Assembly (NCBI RefSeq): GCF_001905385.1
Contig: NZ_LIPF01000012.1
Span: forward strand, 62,001-126,000
Length of the DNA stretch: 64,000 nt
Direction: 5' to 3'
Source: Streptomyces sp. CB02414
Lineage (GTDB): Bacteria > Actinomycetota > Actinomycetes > Streptomycetales > Streptomycetaceae
In this document: positions 7,806 through 16,495 of the stretch, one piece after another
Position numbering within the stretch: the stretch's first letter is position 1
Layout of the letters: each line of letters begins with the position of its first letter
Notes under the pieces: generated by a model
What the model was told of the DNA's origin: nothing
The model's database searches: none
Seen by the model: the letters and a program-made list of their open reading frames with translations, nothing else
Translations under genes and position numbers: made by a program

Positions 7806-10700
7806 ATGACAGAGACGGCGAGCGGTCCGGCACGGAGTTCCCGCGCCAAGGGCACCAAGGCGGGCAAGGGACTCCGCGTCGAGCGCGTCCACACCACTCC
7901 CGGCGTCCACCCCTACGACGAGGTGGCCTGGGAGCGTCGTGACGTCGTCATGACCAACTGGCGCGACGGCTCGGTCAACTTCGAGCAGCGTGGCGTCGAG
8001 TTCCCCGAATTCTGGTCGGTGAACGCGGTCAACATCGTCACCAGCAAGTACTTCCGGGGCGCCGTCGGCACCCCGCAGCGCGAGGTGAGCCTGAAGCAGC
8101 TCATCGACCGCATCGTGAAGACGTACCGGAAGGCCGGTGAGGACCACAAGTACTTCGCCTCGCCCGCCGACGCCGAGATCTTCGAGCACGAGCTGGCCTA
8201 CGCCCTCCTGCACCAGATCTTCAGCTTCAACAGCCCGGTCTGGTTCAACGTCGGCACGCCCCAGCCGCAGCAGGTCTCCGCCTGCTTCATCCTGTCCGTC
8301 GACGACTCCATGGAGTCGATCCTCGACTGGTACAAGGAAGAGGGCATGATCTTCAAGGGCGGCTCGGGCGCCGGCCTGAACCTGTCCCGCATCCGCTCCT
8401 CCAAGGAACTGCTCTCCTCCGGCGGCAACGCCTCCGGCCCGGTCTCCTTCATGCGTGGCGCCGACGCCTCCGCCGGCACCATCAAGTCCGGCGGCGCCAC
8501 CCGCCGCGCCGCGAAGATGGTCATCCTCGACGTCGACCACCCCGACATCGAGGACTTCATCCAGACCAAGGTCAAGGAAGAGGAGAAGATCCGCGCCCTG
8601 CGCGACGCGGGCTTCGACATGGACCTGGGCGGCGACGACATCACGTCCGTCCAGTACCAGAACGCCAACAACTCGGTCCGCGTGAACGACACGTTCATGA
8701 AGGCCGTGCAGGACGGCGGCAAGTTCGGCCTGACGTCCCGCATGACCGGCGAGGTCATCGAGGAGGTCGACGCCAAGGCGCTCTTCCGCAAGATGGCCGA
8801 GGCCGCCTGGGCCTGCGCCGACCCGGGCATCCAGTACGACGACACCATCAACCACTGGCACACCTGCCCGGAGTCCGGCCGGATCAACGGCTCGAACCCC
8901 TGCAGCGAGTACATGCACCTGGACAACACGTCCTGCAACCTCGCCTCGCTGAACCTGATGAAGTTCCTGAAGGACGACGGCAAGGGCAACCAGTCCTTCG
9001 ACGTCGAGCGCTTCTCGAAGGTCGTCGAGCTCGTCATCACCGCGATGGACATCTCCATCTGCTTCGCGGACTTCCCGACGCAGAAGATCGGCGAGAACAC
9101 CCGCGCCTTCCGCCAGCTCGGCATCGGCTACGCCAACCTCGGCGCCCTGCTGATGGCGACCGGCCACGCGTACGACTCCGACGGCGGCCGCGCCCTGGCC
9201 GGCGCCATCACCTCCCTGATGACCGGTACGTCGTACAAGCGCTCCGCCGAACTCGCCGCGATCGTCGGCCCGTACGACGGCTACGCCCGCAACGCGCAGC
9301 CGCACCTGAGGGTCATGAAGCAGCACTCCGACGAGAACGCCAAGGCCGTCCGCATGGACGACCTGGACACGCCGGTCTGGGCCGCCGCCACGGAGGCCTG
9401 GCAGGACGTGCTGCGCCTCGGCGAGAAGAACGGCTTCCGCAACTCCCAGGCGTCCGTCATCGCCCCGACCGGCACCATCGGTCTGGCGATGTCCTGCGAC
9501 ACCACCGGCCTCGAGCCCGACCTCGCCCTGGTCAAGTTCAAGAAGCTGGTCGGCGGCGGCTCGATGCAGATCGTCAACGGCACCGTCCCGCAGGCCCTGC
9601 GCCGCCTGGGCTACCAGGAGGAGCAGATCGAGGCGATCGTCGCCCACATCGCCGAGCACGGCAACGTGATCGACGCCCCCGGCCTCAAGCACGAGCACTA
9701 CGAGGTGTTCGACTGCGCCATGGGCGAGCGCTCCATCTCCGCGATGGGCCACGTCCGCATGATGGCCGCCATCCAGCCGTGGATCTCCGGCGCCCTGTCC
9801 AAGACGGTCAACCTGCCGGAGTCGGCGACCGTCGAGGACGTCGAGGAGGTCTACTTCGAGGCGTGGAAGATGGGCGTCAAGGCGCTCGCCATCTACCGTG
9901 ACAACTGCAAGGTCGGCCAGCCCCTCTCCGCCAAGACCAAGGAGAAGGAGAAGGCCGAGGTCACGGAGAAGGCCGAGGCGACCATCCGCGAGACGGTCGA
10001 GAAGGTCGTCGAGTACCGCCCGGTCCGCAAGCGCCTGCCGAAGGGACGCCCCGGCATCACCACGTCCTTCACCGTCGGCGGCGCCGAGGGCTACATGACC
10101 GCCAACTCCTACCCGGACGACGGTCTCGGCGAGGTCTTCCTGAAGATGTCTAAGCAGGGCTCGACCCTCGCGGGCATGATGGACGCCTTCTCCATCGCGG
10201 TCTCCGTCGGCCTCCAGTACGGCGTGCCGCTGGAGACGTACGTCTCGAAGTTCACCAACATGCGCTTCGAGCCGGCCGGCATGACGGACGACCCGGACGT
10301 GCGGATGGCGCAGTCGATCGTCGACTACATCTTCCGCCGCCTGGCGCTGGACTTCCTGCCCTTCGAGACGCGTTCCGCGCTCGGCATCCACTCCGCCGAG
10401 GAGCGCCAGCGCCACCTGGAGACCGGTTCGTACGAGCCGTCCGACGACGAGCTCGACGTCGAGGGCCTGGCCCAGTCGGCGCCGCGCGCCCAGGAGCTGA
10501 AGGCCGTCGTCACGCCGAAGGCCGAGGTCGAGGCGGCCAAGCCCGCTCCGCAGCAGGCGCACACCAGCGCCGAGCTGGTGGAGATGCAGCTGGGCATCCA
10601 GGCCGACGCCCCGCTGTGCTTCTCCTGCGGCACGAAGATGCAGCGCGCCGGTTCCTGCTACATCTGCGAGGGCTGCGGCTCGACGAGCGGCTGCAGCTGA
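7806..10700 (+). CDS. nrdJ: Adenosylcobalamin-dependent (class II) ribonucleotide reductase
   Basis: A 964-residue vitamin-B12-dependent reductase that converts ribonucleotides to deoxyribonucleotides in the cytoplasm and works without oxygen. The radical-site signature NPCSE is at residues 364-368 (N364, C366, E368). SFNSPVWFNVG near 140 and the glycine loop GGSGAGLNLSRIRSSKE near 182 are conserved core elements. The C-terminus carries a zinc-like cluster of cysteines (CFSCG ... CYICEGCG ... GCS) containing the redox-active tail. I chose ATG 7806 after GGGAGGCGG. Codon use is strongly biased to C/G-ending codons, as expected for a highly expressed gene. No cobalamin riboswitch is visible before nrdR or in the 167-base nrdR-nrdJ gap. 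Confidence 0.97.
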   Translation: MTETASGPARSSRAKGTKAGKGLRVERVHTTPGVHPYDEVAWERRDVVMTNWRDGSVNFEQRGVEFPEFWSVNAVNIVTSKYFRGAVGTPQREVSLKQLIDRIVKTYRKAGEDHKYFASPADAEIFEHELAYALLHQIFSFNSPVWFNVGTPQPQQVSACFILSVDDSMESILDWYKEEGMIFKGGSGAGLNLSRIRSSKELLSSGGNASGPVSFMRGADASAGTIKSGGATRRAAKMVILDVDHPDIEDFIQTKVKEEEKIRALRDAGFDMDLGGDDITSVQYQNANNSVRVNDTFMKAVQDGGKFGLTSRMTGEVIEEVDAKALFRKMAEAAWACADPGIQYDDTINHWHTCPESGRINGSNPCSEYMHLDNTSCNLASLNLMKFLKDDGKGNQSFDVERFSKVVELVITAMDISICFADFPTQKIGENTRAFRQLGIGYANLGALLMATGHAYDSDGGRALAGAITSLMTGTSYKRSAELAAIVGPYDGYARNAQPHLRVMKQHSDENAKAVRMDDLDTPVWAAATEAWQDVLRLGEKNGFRNSQASVIAPTGTIGLAMSCDTTGLEPDLALVKFKKLVGGGSMQIVNGTVPQALRRLGYQEEQIEAIVAHIAEHGNVIDAPGLKHEHYEVFDCAMGERSISAMGHVRMMAAIQPWISGALSKTVNLPESATVEDVEEVYFEAWKMGVKALAIYRDNCKVGQPLSAKTKEKEKAEVTEKAEATIRETVEKVVEYRPVRKRLPKGRPGITTSFTVGGAEGYMTANSYPDDGLGEVFLKMSKQGSTLAGMMDAFSIAVSVGLQYGVPLETYVSKFTNMRFEPAGMTDDPDVRMAQSIVDYIFRRLALDFLPFETRSALGIHSAEERQRHLETGSYEPSDDELDVEGLAQSAPRAQELKAVVTPKAEVEAAKPAPQQAHTSAELVEMQLGIQADAPLCFSCGTKMQRAGSCYICEGCGSTSGCS

Positions 10701-10723
10701 CCTGTAGTGCTCAGTAGCGCTCA

Positions 10724-10765
10724 ATGAGTAAGGGGCGTCCACCAGAGTGGACGCCCCTTACTCAT
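10724..10765. terminator. 19-bp perfect stem-loop, nrdJ/terD junction
   Basis: Perfect stem 10724-10742 with 10747-10765 and a CAGA loop, between two convergent genes. It is one of the longest uninterrupted stems in the window and could stop transcription from both sides. Confidence 0.85.
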
Positions 10766-10777
10766 GCACGCGCGCCG

Positions 10778-11311
10778 TCAGGACCGGCGCGCCGCGCCCA
10801 TGGTGGCGGCGAAGGCCGCGGGGTCGCCCTCAAAACCGTGGACGCCGGCCCGGAACTCCCACGCCCCCGTCTCGTCCCGCACGAACTCCGCGACCGTCGC
10901 CGCGGTCGCGCCCAGTACCCCGCCGAAGTCGTCCGTGGCCAGGTCGGTGTAGCCCTCACGGATGCGCAGGCCCGGGTTGGTCACGTCACCGAAGGTCTGG
11001 TCCTCGGTGCGCTGCTGGATCGCGACCCCGACCACCACGCGCGCGTACCGCGCGTCGAGCCGCTCCAGCTCCAGGGTCATGACCTCGTCGAAGCCGAAGC
11101 CCTTGCCGTCCTGGCTGTCCCGGTTGAGATAGACGGTGCCGTCGGGGGAGCGGCTGTCGTGGTGCACCACGTAGGCGGGAGCACCGTACGGGTCCTCGGC
11201 CAAGTAGGTCCCGGCGACGACGTCCAGGTCGGCGGGTGGCTGCCCCGCCGGGTTCGGATCCCACCGCAGCGCGACCTCGACCTTGCCCATGCCTTTGCTG
11301 AGGCCGTTCAC
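10778..11311 (-). CDS. TerD-family calcium-binding stress protein
   Basis: A 177-residue TerD-type protein. The conserved start VNGLSKGMGKVEVALRWDP and the segments DLDVVAG, VYLNRDSQDGKGFGFDEVM and GDVTNPGLRIREGYTDLATDDF correspond to the calcium-binding beta sandwich seen in tellurite-resistance and cold-stress TerD proteins. The GTG at 11311 was preferred to the longer frame because GGGGAAG lies just before it and this matches the usual family length. Streptomyces carry many TerD paralogues whose exact roles are mostly unknown; some affect differentiation. It stands alone, divergent from a DUF4937 gene. Confidence 0.88.
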   Translation of the reverse strand: MNGLSKGMGKVEVALRWDPNPAGQPPADLDVVAGTYLAEDPYGAPAYVVHHDSRSPDGTVYLNRDSQDGKGFGFDEVMTLELERLDARYARVVVGVAIQQRTEDQTFGDVTNPGLRIREGYTDLATDDFGGVLGATAATVAEFVRDETGAWEFRAGVHGFEGDPAAFAATMGAARRS

Positions 11312-11468
11312 AGACTTCCCCTTCCAGGTCCCCCGCCCCTGCCCGGCCACCTCAACTGCCGAGCGGTGACGGCCGGTTGTCCATCCTGCCACGCACAGCG
11401 ACGCCGGTGGTGACAAGCGGTCCGCCGGACAGTGACCGGTGCCACGTTCCTGGCCTTACGATGGCGCG

Positions 11469-12074
11469 GTGCTGGTCAAGTGGATTCGCTGCACCGTGGT
11501 GGACCGCCGGGGGTTCGAGCGGGGGCAGCGGAAGTGGGCGGGGCTTCCGGGGGAGCCGGGTTTTCGGGGGCAGGGGGGCGGTTGGAGCCGGGGGCGACCG
11601 GACGTGGCGCACGTCTTCGCCTTCTGGGAGAGCCGTGCCTTCTACGACTCCTTCATGGCCCGCTCGCACGACCGGCTCGCCTCGGCCCAGGCGGGCACCT
11701 TCAAGGACGCGCAGGTCAGGCTCTTCGACTACCGCTTCGACGTGAAGACCGGATTCGAACCCCGCTTCACGGACGCCGACCTGCTGCGGGTGGCGCTCTG
11801 CCGCGTGCACGAGGAGCGCGCCGAGCACTACGTCCTCATGCAGGAGAAGGTCTGGAACCCGGCGATGGCCGGCTCGCCCGGGATGATCCGCGGGCTGTTC
11901 GGCGAGGCGCCGGGGAACGAGTACCTGGTGCTGTCGATGTGGCGGTCGGCCGCCGAGCACGGCAAGTACCGCACCGAGCGGGTGGAGCGGCTCGCCCTGC
12001 GCGCCCAGACGGAGGCCGACATCGCGGCGCTGACGGGTGACATCGTGCAGCTGGAACCCTCCTGGACCGTCTGA
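11469..12074 (+). CDS. DUF4937 (YdbC-like) conserved hypothetical protein
   Basis: A 201-residue soluble protein beginning VLVKWIRCTVVDRRGF. I associate it with the DUF4937/YdbC family, whose members look like dimeric alpha-beta-barrel (ABM-like) repeats: two similar halves, with Trp/Phe-rich segments FAFWESRAFYDSF and LSMWRSAAEHGKY in matching positions. No catalytic residues are known to me. The GTG at 11469 gives the conserved start; TTACGAT a few bases upstream may be the -10 of a leaderless transcript. The upstream gene (terD) is divergent, and a histidine phosphatase follows after 105 bases. Confidence 0.7.
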   Translation: MLVKWIRCTVVDRRGFERGQRKWAGLPGEPGFRGQGGGWSRGRPDVAHVFAFWESRAFYDSFMARSHDRLASAQAGTFKDAQVRLFDYRFDVKTGFEPRFTDADLLRVALCRVHEERAEHYVLMQEKVWNPAMAGSPGMIRGLFGEAPGNEYLVLSMWRSAAEHGKYRTERVERLALRAQTEADIAALTGDIVQLEPSWTV

Positions 12075-12179
12075 GGGCGCGGCCGGCACCCCGGTGCCTG
12101 TGTGAGAAGTGTGTGACGTACGCCGTACGGGGCCCCTTCGAGTGCTTGGTTCCGCCCGTCTCGATCTAGGGTGCAAGGC

Positions 12180-12839
12180 ATGGCACGACCACGGCGCATC
12201 GTTCTGGTCCGGCACGGCGAGTCGACCGGCAACGTCGACGACTCCGTGTACGAGCGCGAACCCGACCACGCCCTGGCCCTCACCGAGCAGGGCCGGGCGC
12301 AGGCGGAGGAGACCGGGAAGGCGCTGCGCGAGGTGTTCGGCCGTGAGCGGGTCAGTGTGTACGTCTCTCCGTACCGCCGCACGCACCAGACGCTGCACGC
12401 CTTCCACCTGGACCCGGGGCTGATACGGATCCGGGAGGAGCCCCGGCTGCGTGAGCAGGACTGGGGCAACTGGCAGGACCGTGACGACGTGCGCCTGCAG
12501 AAGGCCTACCGGGACGCCTACGGCCACTTCTTCTACCGCTTCGCCCAGGGCGAGTCCGGTGCCGACGTGTACGACCGGGTCGGTGGCTTCCTGGAGAGCC
12601 TGTTCCGCAGTTTCGAGGACCCCGACCATCCGCCGAACGTTCTCCTGGTCACCCACGGTCTGGCCATGCGGCTGTTCTGCATGCGGTGGTTCCACTGGAC
12701 GGTCGCGGAGTTCGAGTCGCTGTCGAACCCCGGGAACGGCGAGATGCGGATGCTCGTTCTCGGTGAGGACGGCAAGTACGGTCTTGACCGGCCCTTCGAA
12801 CGCTGGCGAGATCCGGAACCGTACGGGATCACCGGCTAG
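12180..12839 (+). CDS. Histidine phosphatase (phosphoglycerate-mutase-like) superfamily protein
   Basis: A 219-residue member of the histidine phosphatase superfamily. The RHG motif is LVRHGES with the phospho-accepting His at residue 12. The second conserved segment VYVSPYRRTHQTLHAF follows, and the second catalytic His is in LLVTHGLAMRLF. Such proteins remove phosphate from varied small molecules; true glycolytic mutase function is not implied. Start: ATG 12180, 8 bases after TAGGGT (12167-12172), so the transcript may be nearly leaderless; GTG 12171 is an alternative. It is 12 bases from the ADP-ribosylglycohydrolase gene and probably co-transcribed with it, a possible two-step nucleotide or ADP-ribose clean-up pair (inference). 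Confidence 0.88.
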   Translation: MARPRRIVLVRHGESTGNVDDSVYEREPDHALALTEQGRAQAEETGKALREVFGRERVSVYVSPYRRTHQTLHAFHLDPGLIRIREEPRLREQDWGNWQDRDDVRLQKAYRDAYGHFFYRFAQGESGADVYDRVGGFLESLFRSFEDPDHPPNVLLVTHGLAMRLFCMRWFHWTVAEFESLSNPGNGEMRMLVLGEDGKYGLDRPFERWRDPEPYGITG

Positions 12840-12851
12840 AGTGGCGAGGCG

Positions 12852-13757
12852 ATGACCGCTCATTCAACTCCCGAGGGGCGCCTGGACCGCGCCCTCTCCA
12901 GCCTGCGCGGACTGTCGGTGGGGGACGCGCTGGGCTCGCAGTTCTTCGTGCCCGCGAACTACCCGCTGCTCAAGGACCGTGCGTTGCCGCCCGGCACCTG
13001 GCAGTGGACGGACGACACGGAAATGGCCTGTTCCGTGGTCTCCGTCCTGGCCACCCACCACCGCATCGACCAGGACGCGCTGGCCCTCTCCTTCGCCCAC
13101 CACCACGACTTCGACCGCGGCTACGGCCCCGCGGTCAACCGGCTGCTGCGCCTGGTGCGCGAGGGCGGCGACTGGCGCGAGCTCGCCGCCGCGCTGTTCA
13201 ACGGCCAGGGATCCTGGGGCAACGGTGCGGCGATGCGCATCGCCCCGTTGGGCGCCTGGTACGCGGACGACCCGGAACAGGCCACCCACCAGGCGGAGAT
13301 CTCCGCCTACCCCACGCACCAGCACCGTGAGGCGGTGGTCGGCGCCATGGCGGTCGCCGCTGCCGCCGCGCTGGCCGCGGACCCCGGCGGGCCTCCCGCC
13401 GCGCACGCGCTCCTGGACGGCGTGATCGCGCTGGTGCCGAAGAGCGCGGTCGGTGCCGGGCTGCGACGGGCCCGGGACATGCTCGACTACGGTGACGCCG
13501 CGACGGTCGCGGCCGTGCTGGGCTGTGGCAGGCGTACCACCGCCCACGACACCGTTCCCTTCGCCCTCTGGTCGGCCGCGCGGGCCCTCGGGGACTACGA
13601 GCGCGCCTTCTGGACGACCGCCCAGGTCGGCGGGGACGTGGACACCACGTGCGCCATCGTGGGCGGCGTGGTCGCCGCGGGCGAGGCGGGTGCGCCGCCG
13701 GCCGGCTGGGCGGATCGGGTCGAGGCTCTGCCCGGATGGATGGTCACGACCGTATAG
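12852..13757 (+). CDS. ADP-ribosylglycohydrolase family protein
   Basis: A 301-residue all-helical enzyme of the ADP-ribosylglycohydrolase (DraG/ARH) family, which cuts ADP-ribose from proteins or small molecules using a two-metal centre. The metal ligands are visible: GDALG at 24-28, WTDDTEM at 52-58 (D54, D55) and GGDVDTT at 260-266 (D262, D264). GNGAAMRIAPLG near 127 is also conserved. The substrate is unknown. It lies 12 bases downstream of the histidine phosphatase gene and no other gene follows on this strand. Confidence 0.9.
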   Translation: MTAHSTPEGRLDRALSSLRGLSVGDALGSQFFVPANYPLLKDRALPPGTWQWTDDTEMACSVVSVLATHHRIDQDALALSFAHHHDFDRGYGPAVNRLLRLVREGGDWRELAAALFNGQGSWGNGAAMRIAPLGAWYADDPEQATHQAEISAYPTHQHREAVVGAMAVAAAAALAADPGGPPAAHALLDGVIALVPKSAVGAGLRRARDMLDYGDAATVAAVLGCGRRTTAHDTVPFALWSAARALGDYERAFWTTAQVGGDVDTTCAIVGGVVAAGEAGAPPAGWADRVEALPGWMVTTV

Positions 13758-14057
13758 CCACGCTCCGTGCATGCCGGGAACTCTGCGTGACCGCCGCCCG
13801 TTGTCATGACATCCGCCGTGCGAGGCAGGCAGCTTCGTACGAGACCGGGTGCCGTGAGAGGGGACGAAGGGGGGAGCGGGGACATGGAAGCGCTGTGGCT
13901 GCCGCTCGTCGTGCTGCCGCTCCTGGTGTTCCTCACGCGGTCGAGCACGTGGGCGAGGGGGCGCGGACCGGGCCGGTGCCGGTCGGTCGGGCATCGGCGG
14001 CGGGCAGGTGTGCTGCCGCTCGCCGATGGAATCCGCCCGGCCGCCGGTACCGCGACG
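13758..14057. other. Convergent gap with no supported gene
   Basis: 300 bases between the ADP-ribosylglycohydrolase and the MFS stop codon. A good ribosome-binding site (GGGGGGAGCGGGGAC) precedes ATG 13884, which would start with a hydrophobic stretch MEALWLPLVVLPLLVFL, but that frame does not stop before running antisense through the exporter gene. I do not call it as a gene. Confidence 0.5.
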
Positions 14058-15602
14058 TCAGCCGATCCCCGGGCCGGCCGAGCCGGAGAGGGCCTCCAGG
14101 TCGCTCTTGCGCACCCGGATCACCAGCCACGCCGTGGCCAGGGCGAGGACTGCCATGGCCGCGGCCGGGACGAAGGCCGCCGAGATGCCCTGCGCCAGCA
14201 CGTCGTGCCCCCAAGGTGCCGGCAGCTGCTGTGTCCGGGCGAACTCCGCCTTCTGCTCCGCCGAGCCGTCGGCGAGGAAGTCCGGCACCTGCTTCTCCGC
14301 CTCGTTCTTGCTGGCCGTGCCGAAGACCGTCGTCAGGATGGCGAGGCCGATCGATCCGCCCACCTGCTGACTCGTGTTGAGCAGACCGGACGCGGCGCCC
14401 GCCTCGTGCTGGGCGACCCCGGAGACGGCGGTCAGTGTCAGCGTCACGAAGTTCAGCCCCATACCGAATCCGAAGATCAGCATCGGGCCGAGGACGCCGC
14501 CGACGTACGAGCTGTCGGAGCTGATCAGGGCCTGCCAGCCGAGTCCGATCGCGGCGAGCGTCGAGCCCGCGATCATGAACGGCTTGGGGCCGAAGACCGG
14601 CAGGAACCGCTGGGACAGGCCCGCACCCAGTGCGATGACCACAGTGACCGGCAGGAAGGCCAGGCCGGCTTCGATCGGGGTGTAGCCCAGCACGTTCTGC
14701 ACGAACAGCACGATGTAGAAGAACATGCCGAACATCGCCGCGGCCAGGCTCAGCATGATCACGTACGTGCCGGAGCGGTTGCGGTCGGCGAACATCCTGA
14801 GCGGGGTGATCGGCTCCTTGGCCCGCCGCTCGATGAACACGAAGGCCAGCAGCAGGATCACGGCGGCCGCGAAGGAGCCGATGGTCAGGTTGTCCCGCCA
14901 GCCCTCGTCCGCGGCGCGGATGAAGCCGTAGACGAGGGAGGCCATACCCGCCGTCGAGGTCACCGCCCCGGCTATGTCGAAGCGGCCGGAGTGCCGTTCG
15001 GACTCGTTGATGTACAGCGGGGTGAGCACGGCGATCAGTACGCCGATGGGCACGTTGACGAACAGGACCCAGCGCCAGTCCAGCCACTCGGTGAGCATGC
15101 CGCCCGCCAGCAGACCGATGGCGCCACCGCCCGCCGACACGGCCGCGAAGACACCGAAGGCCCGGTTGCGTTCCGGTCCTTCGGGGAAGGTGGTGGTGAT
15201 GAGGGCCAGCGAGGTGGGCGACGCGATCGCGCCCCCCACGCCTTGCAGGACGCGAGCCGCCAGCAGCTGCCAGGGTTCCTGGGCGAAGCCACCGAGCAGC
15301 GAGGCGAAGGTGAACAGCAGGATGCCGGTCATGAAGACCCGGCGTCGGCCGAGGATGTCTCCGGCCCGGCCGCCGAGCAGCAGCAGACCGCCGAAGGTGA
15401 GCGTGTAGGCGCTGACGACCCAGGTGAGGTCGGTGGTGCTGAAACTGAGCGCTTCTTGAATGTGCGGGAGGGCGATGTTCACAATCGTCGCGTCGAGTAC
15501 CACCATGAGTTGGCAGGCCGCGATGACTGTGAGCGCGATGCCGGGGCGCCCCTCCCGGCGGGCAGCTCCCGGCTTCTGGTCCGGTATCAGAGAGGTTGTC
15601 AC
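14058..15602 (-). CDS. MFS drug exporter, DHA2 (14-TMS) family
   Basis: A 514-residue inner-membrane proton-driven exporter of the major facilitator superfamily with the 14-helix pattern of the DHA2 group. Recognisable motifs are LDATIVNIALPHIQ in helix 1 (motif D1), GGRAGDILGRRRVF between helices 2 and 3 (motif A) and ARVLQGVGGAIASPTSLALI (motif B). The GTG at 15602 follows GGGGGA. It is divergent from a TetR regulator, with two near-identical 20-base palindromes between them, so the regulator almost certainly controls this pump. The substrate is unknown; members of the group export dyes, quaternary amines and antibiotics. Substrate and inducer may be related. Confidence 0.92.
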   Translation of the reverse strand: MTTSLIPDQKPGAARREGRPGIALTVIAACQLMVVLDATIVNIALPHIQEALSFSTTDLTWVVSAYTLTFGGLLLLGGRAGDILGRRRVFMTGILLFTFASLLGGFAQEPWQLLAARVLQGVGGAIASPTSLALITTTFPEGPERNRAFGVFAAVSAGGGAIGLLAGGMLTEWLDWRWVLFVNVPIGVLIAVLTPLYINESERHSGRFDIAGAVTSTAGMASLVYGFIRAADEGWRDNLTIGSFAAAVILLLAFVFIERRAKEPITPLRMFADRNRSGTYVIMLSLAAAMFGMFFYIVLFVQNVLGYTPIEAGLAFLPVTVVIALGAGLSQRFLPVFGPKPFMIAGSTLAAIGLGWQALISSDSSYVGGVLGPMLIFGFGMGLNFVTLTLTAVSGVAQHEAGAASGLLNTSQQVGGSIGLAILTTVFGTASKNEAEKQVPDFLADGSAEQKAEFARTQQLPAPWGHDVLAQGISAAFVPAAAMAVLALATAWLVIRVRKSDLEALSGSAGPGIG

Positions 15603-15625
15603 TATGTGTCCCCCACGAACGAATT

Positions 15626-15645
15626 AGTGAACGCCCGCGTTCACT
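15626..15645. promoter_or_regulatory. TetR operator 1
   Basis: The perfect palindrome AGTGAACGC-CC-GCGTTCACT lies 23 bases upstream of the exporter GTG. It matches operator 2 except for its two central bases. Confidence 0.85.
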
Positions 15646-15673
15646 GTTGCTTCAACGTTAGTGACTCCCGGAC

Positions 15674-15693
15674 AGTGAACGCAAGCGTTCACT
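15674..15693. promoter_or_regulatory. TetR operator 2
   Basis: The perfect palindrome AGTGAACGC-AA-GCGTTCACT lies with its centre 48 bases from that of operator 1. Its position suits control of the divergent tetR promoter. Confidence 0.85.
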
Positions 15694-15789
15694 TGTTGGG
15701 GTGTCGTGCGGTCCGTCCCCCGCTGTGGCCGCCCGGCGCGACTTTCGTCCCCGAAAACCCGTTGTCCCCGCTCATTGGAGACCTTCGAC

Positions 15790-16413
15790 ATGGTTGCTTC
15801 GCACTGGGTGGCCGCCTCCGCCCGGACGCCGCCCTCCCGTCGGCGTGGCGCGGTCCTCGAGCGCGCGATCCTCGACGCCGCGCTGGATCAGCTCGGAACC
15901 GTCGGCTGGAACGGCCTGACGATGGAGGGTGTGGCCGCCGGCGCGCAGACCGGCAAGGCGGCCGTCTACCGCCGCTGGCCGTCCAAGGAGGACCTCGTCG
16001 CGGACGCGCTGCGGTCCGGGCTGCCGCGCTTCGACACGGTGCCGGACCTCGGGAGTGTGCGCGACGACCTGCTGGCGCTCTGTCGCAGAGCGCGCGACGC
16101 GATGTTCTCGCGCCCAGGGCTCGCCCTGCGATCAGTCATTCACGAATGCGACAGCGTGCAGGCGGAGCGCTTCCATGCGGTGATCTTCAAGGGTGTGATC
16201 GAGCCGACCCTCGCCATGCTCCGAGAGGTCATCACCCGTGGAATAGAGCGGGGCGAAGTCCGGCGTGACGCGGCGAACGCATACGTCTTCGACGCCATCC
16301 CGGCAATGATGATGTACCGCTCCAAGATTTGTGGAAGCGAATGGACGGACCAGGAGGTCGAGGAAATGATCGACCGGATGATGGTGCCGTTGCTGCGGCC
16401 CGACGGCGCCTGA
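15790..16413 (+). CDS. TetR-family repressor of the adjacent MFS exporter
   Basis: A 207-residue TetR/AcrR-type regulator. The N-terminal helix-turn-helix spans about residues 20-65 (ILDAALDQLGTVGWNGLTM ... TGKAAVYRRWPSKEDL), and the C-terminal ligand-binding part resembles TetR_C_11-type helical domains. ATG 15790 was chosen because GGAGACC lies 6 bases upstream; a longer frame reaches back through operator 2, which is less plausible. It is divergent from the exporter, and two identical half-site palindromes between them are its likely operators, giving both autoregulation and pump repression. Confidence 0.92.
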   Translation: MVASHWVAASARTPPSRRRGAVLERAILDAALDQLGTVGWNGLTMEGVAAGAQTGKAAVYRRWPSKEDLVADALRSGLPRFDTVPDLGSVRDDLLALCRRARDAMFSRPGLALRSVIHECDSVQAERFHAVIFKGVIEPTLAMLREVITRGIERGEVRRDAANAYVFDAIPAMMMYRSKICGSEWTDQEVEEMIDRMMVPLLRPDGA

Positions 16414-16495
16414 TCCCTGGGCGGCACGGACCCCCGCCACTTTTGGGGAACCGGGGTGTCGCCGGCGGTTCGGGGCGGCGTAGGCTAAGGGCGTC

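Noticed and set aside
7464..10742. Open frame of 1092 codons antisense to nrdR-nrdJ
   Set aside because: Its sequence is Leu/Asp/Val/Gly low complexity caused by codon bias of nrdJ; no start signal.
15626..15693. The two exporter palindromes as BldD boxes
   Set aside because: They contain AGTGA and TCACT, but the final base differs from TCACC, and the adjacent TetR gene explains two identical sites more simply.
13806..16268. Open frame of 820 codons on the plus strand across the MFS gene
   Set aside because: It is antisense to a clear exporter and has no protein-like domain; long antisense frames are normal at this GC content.
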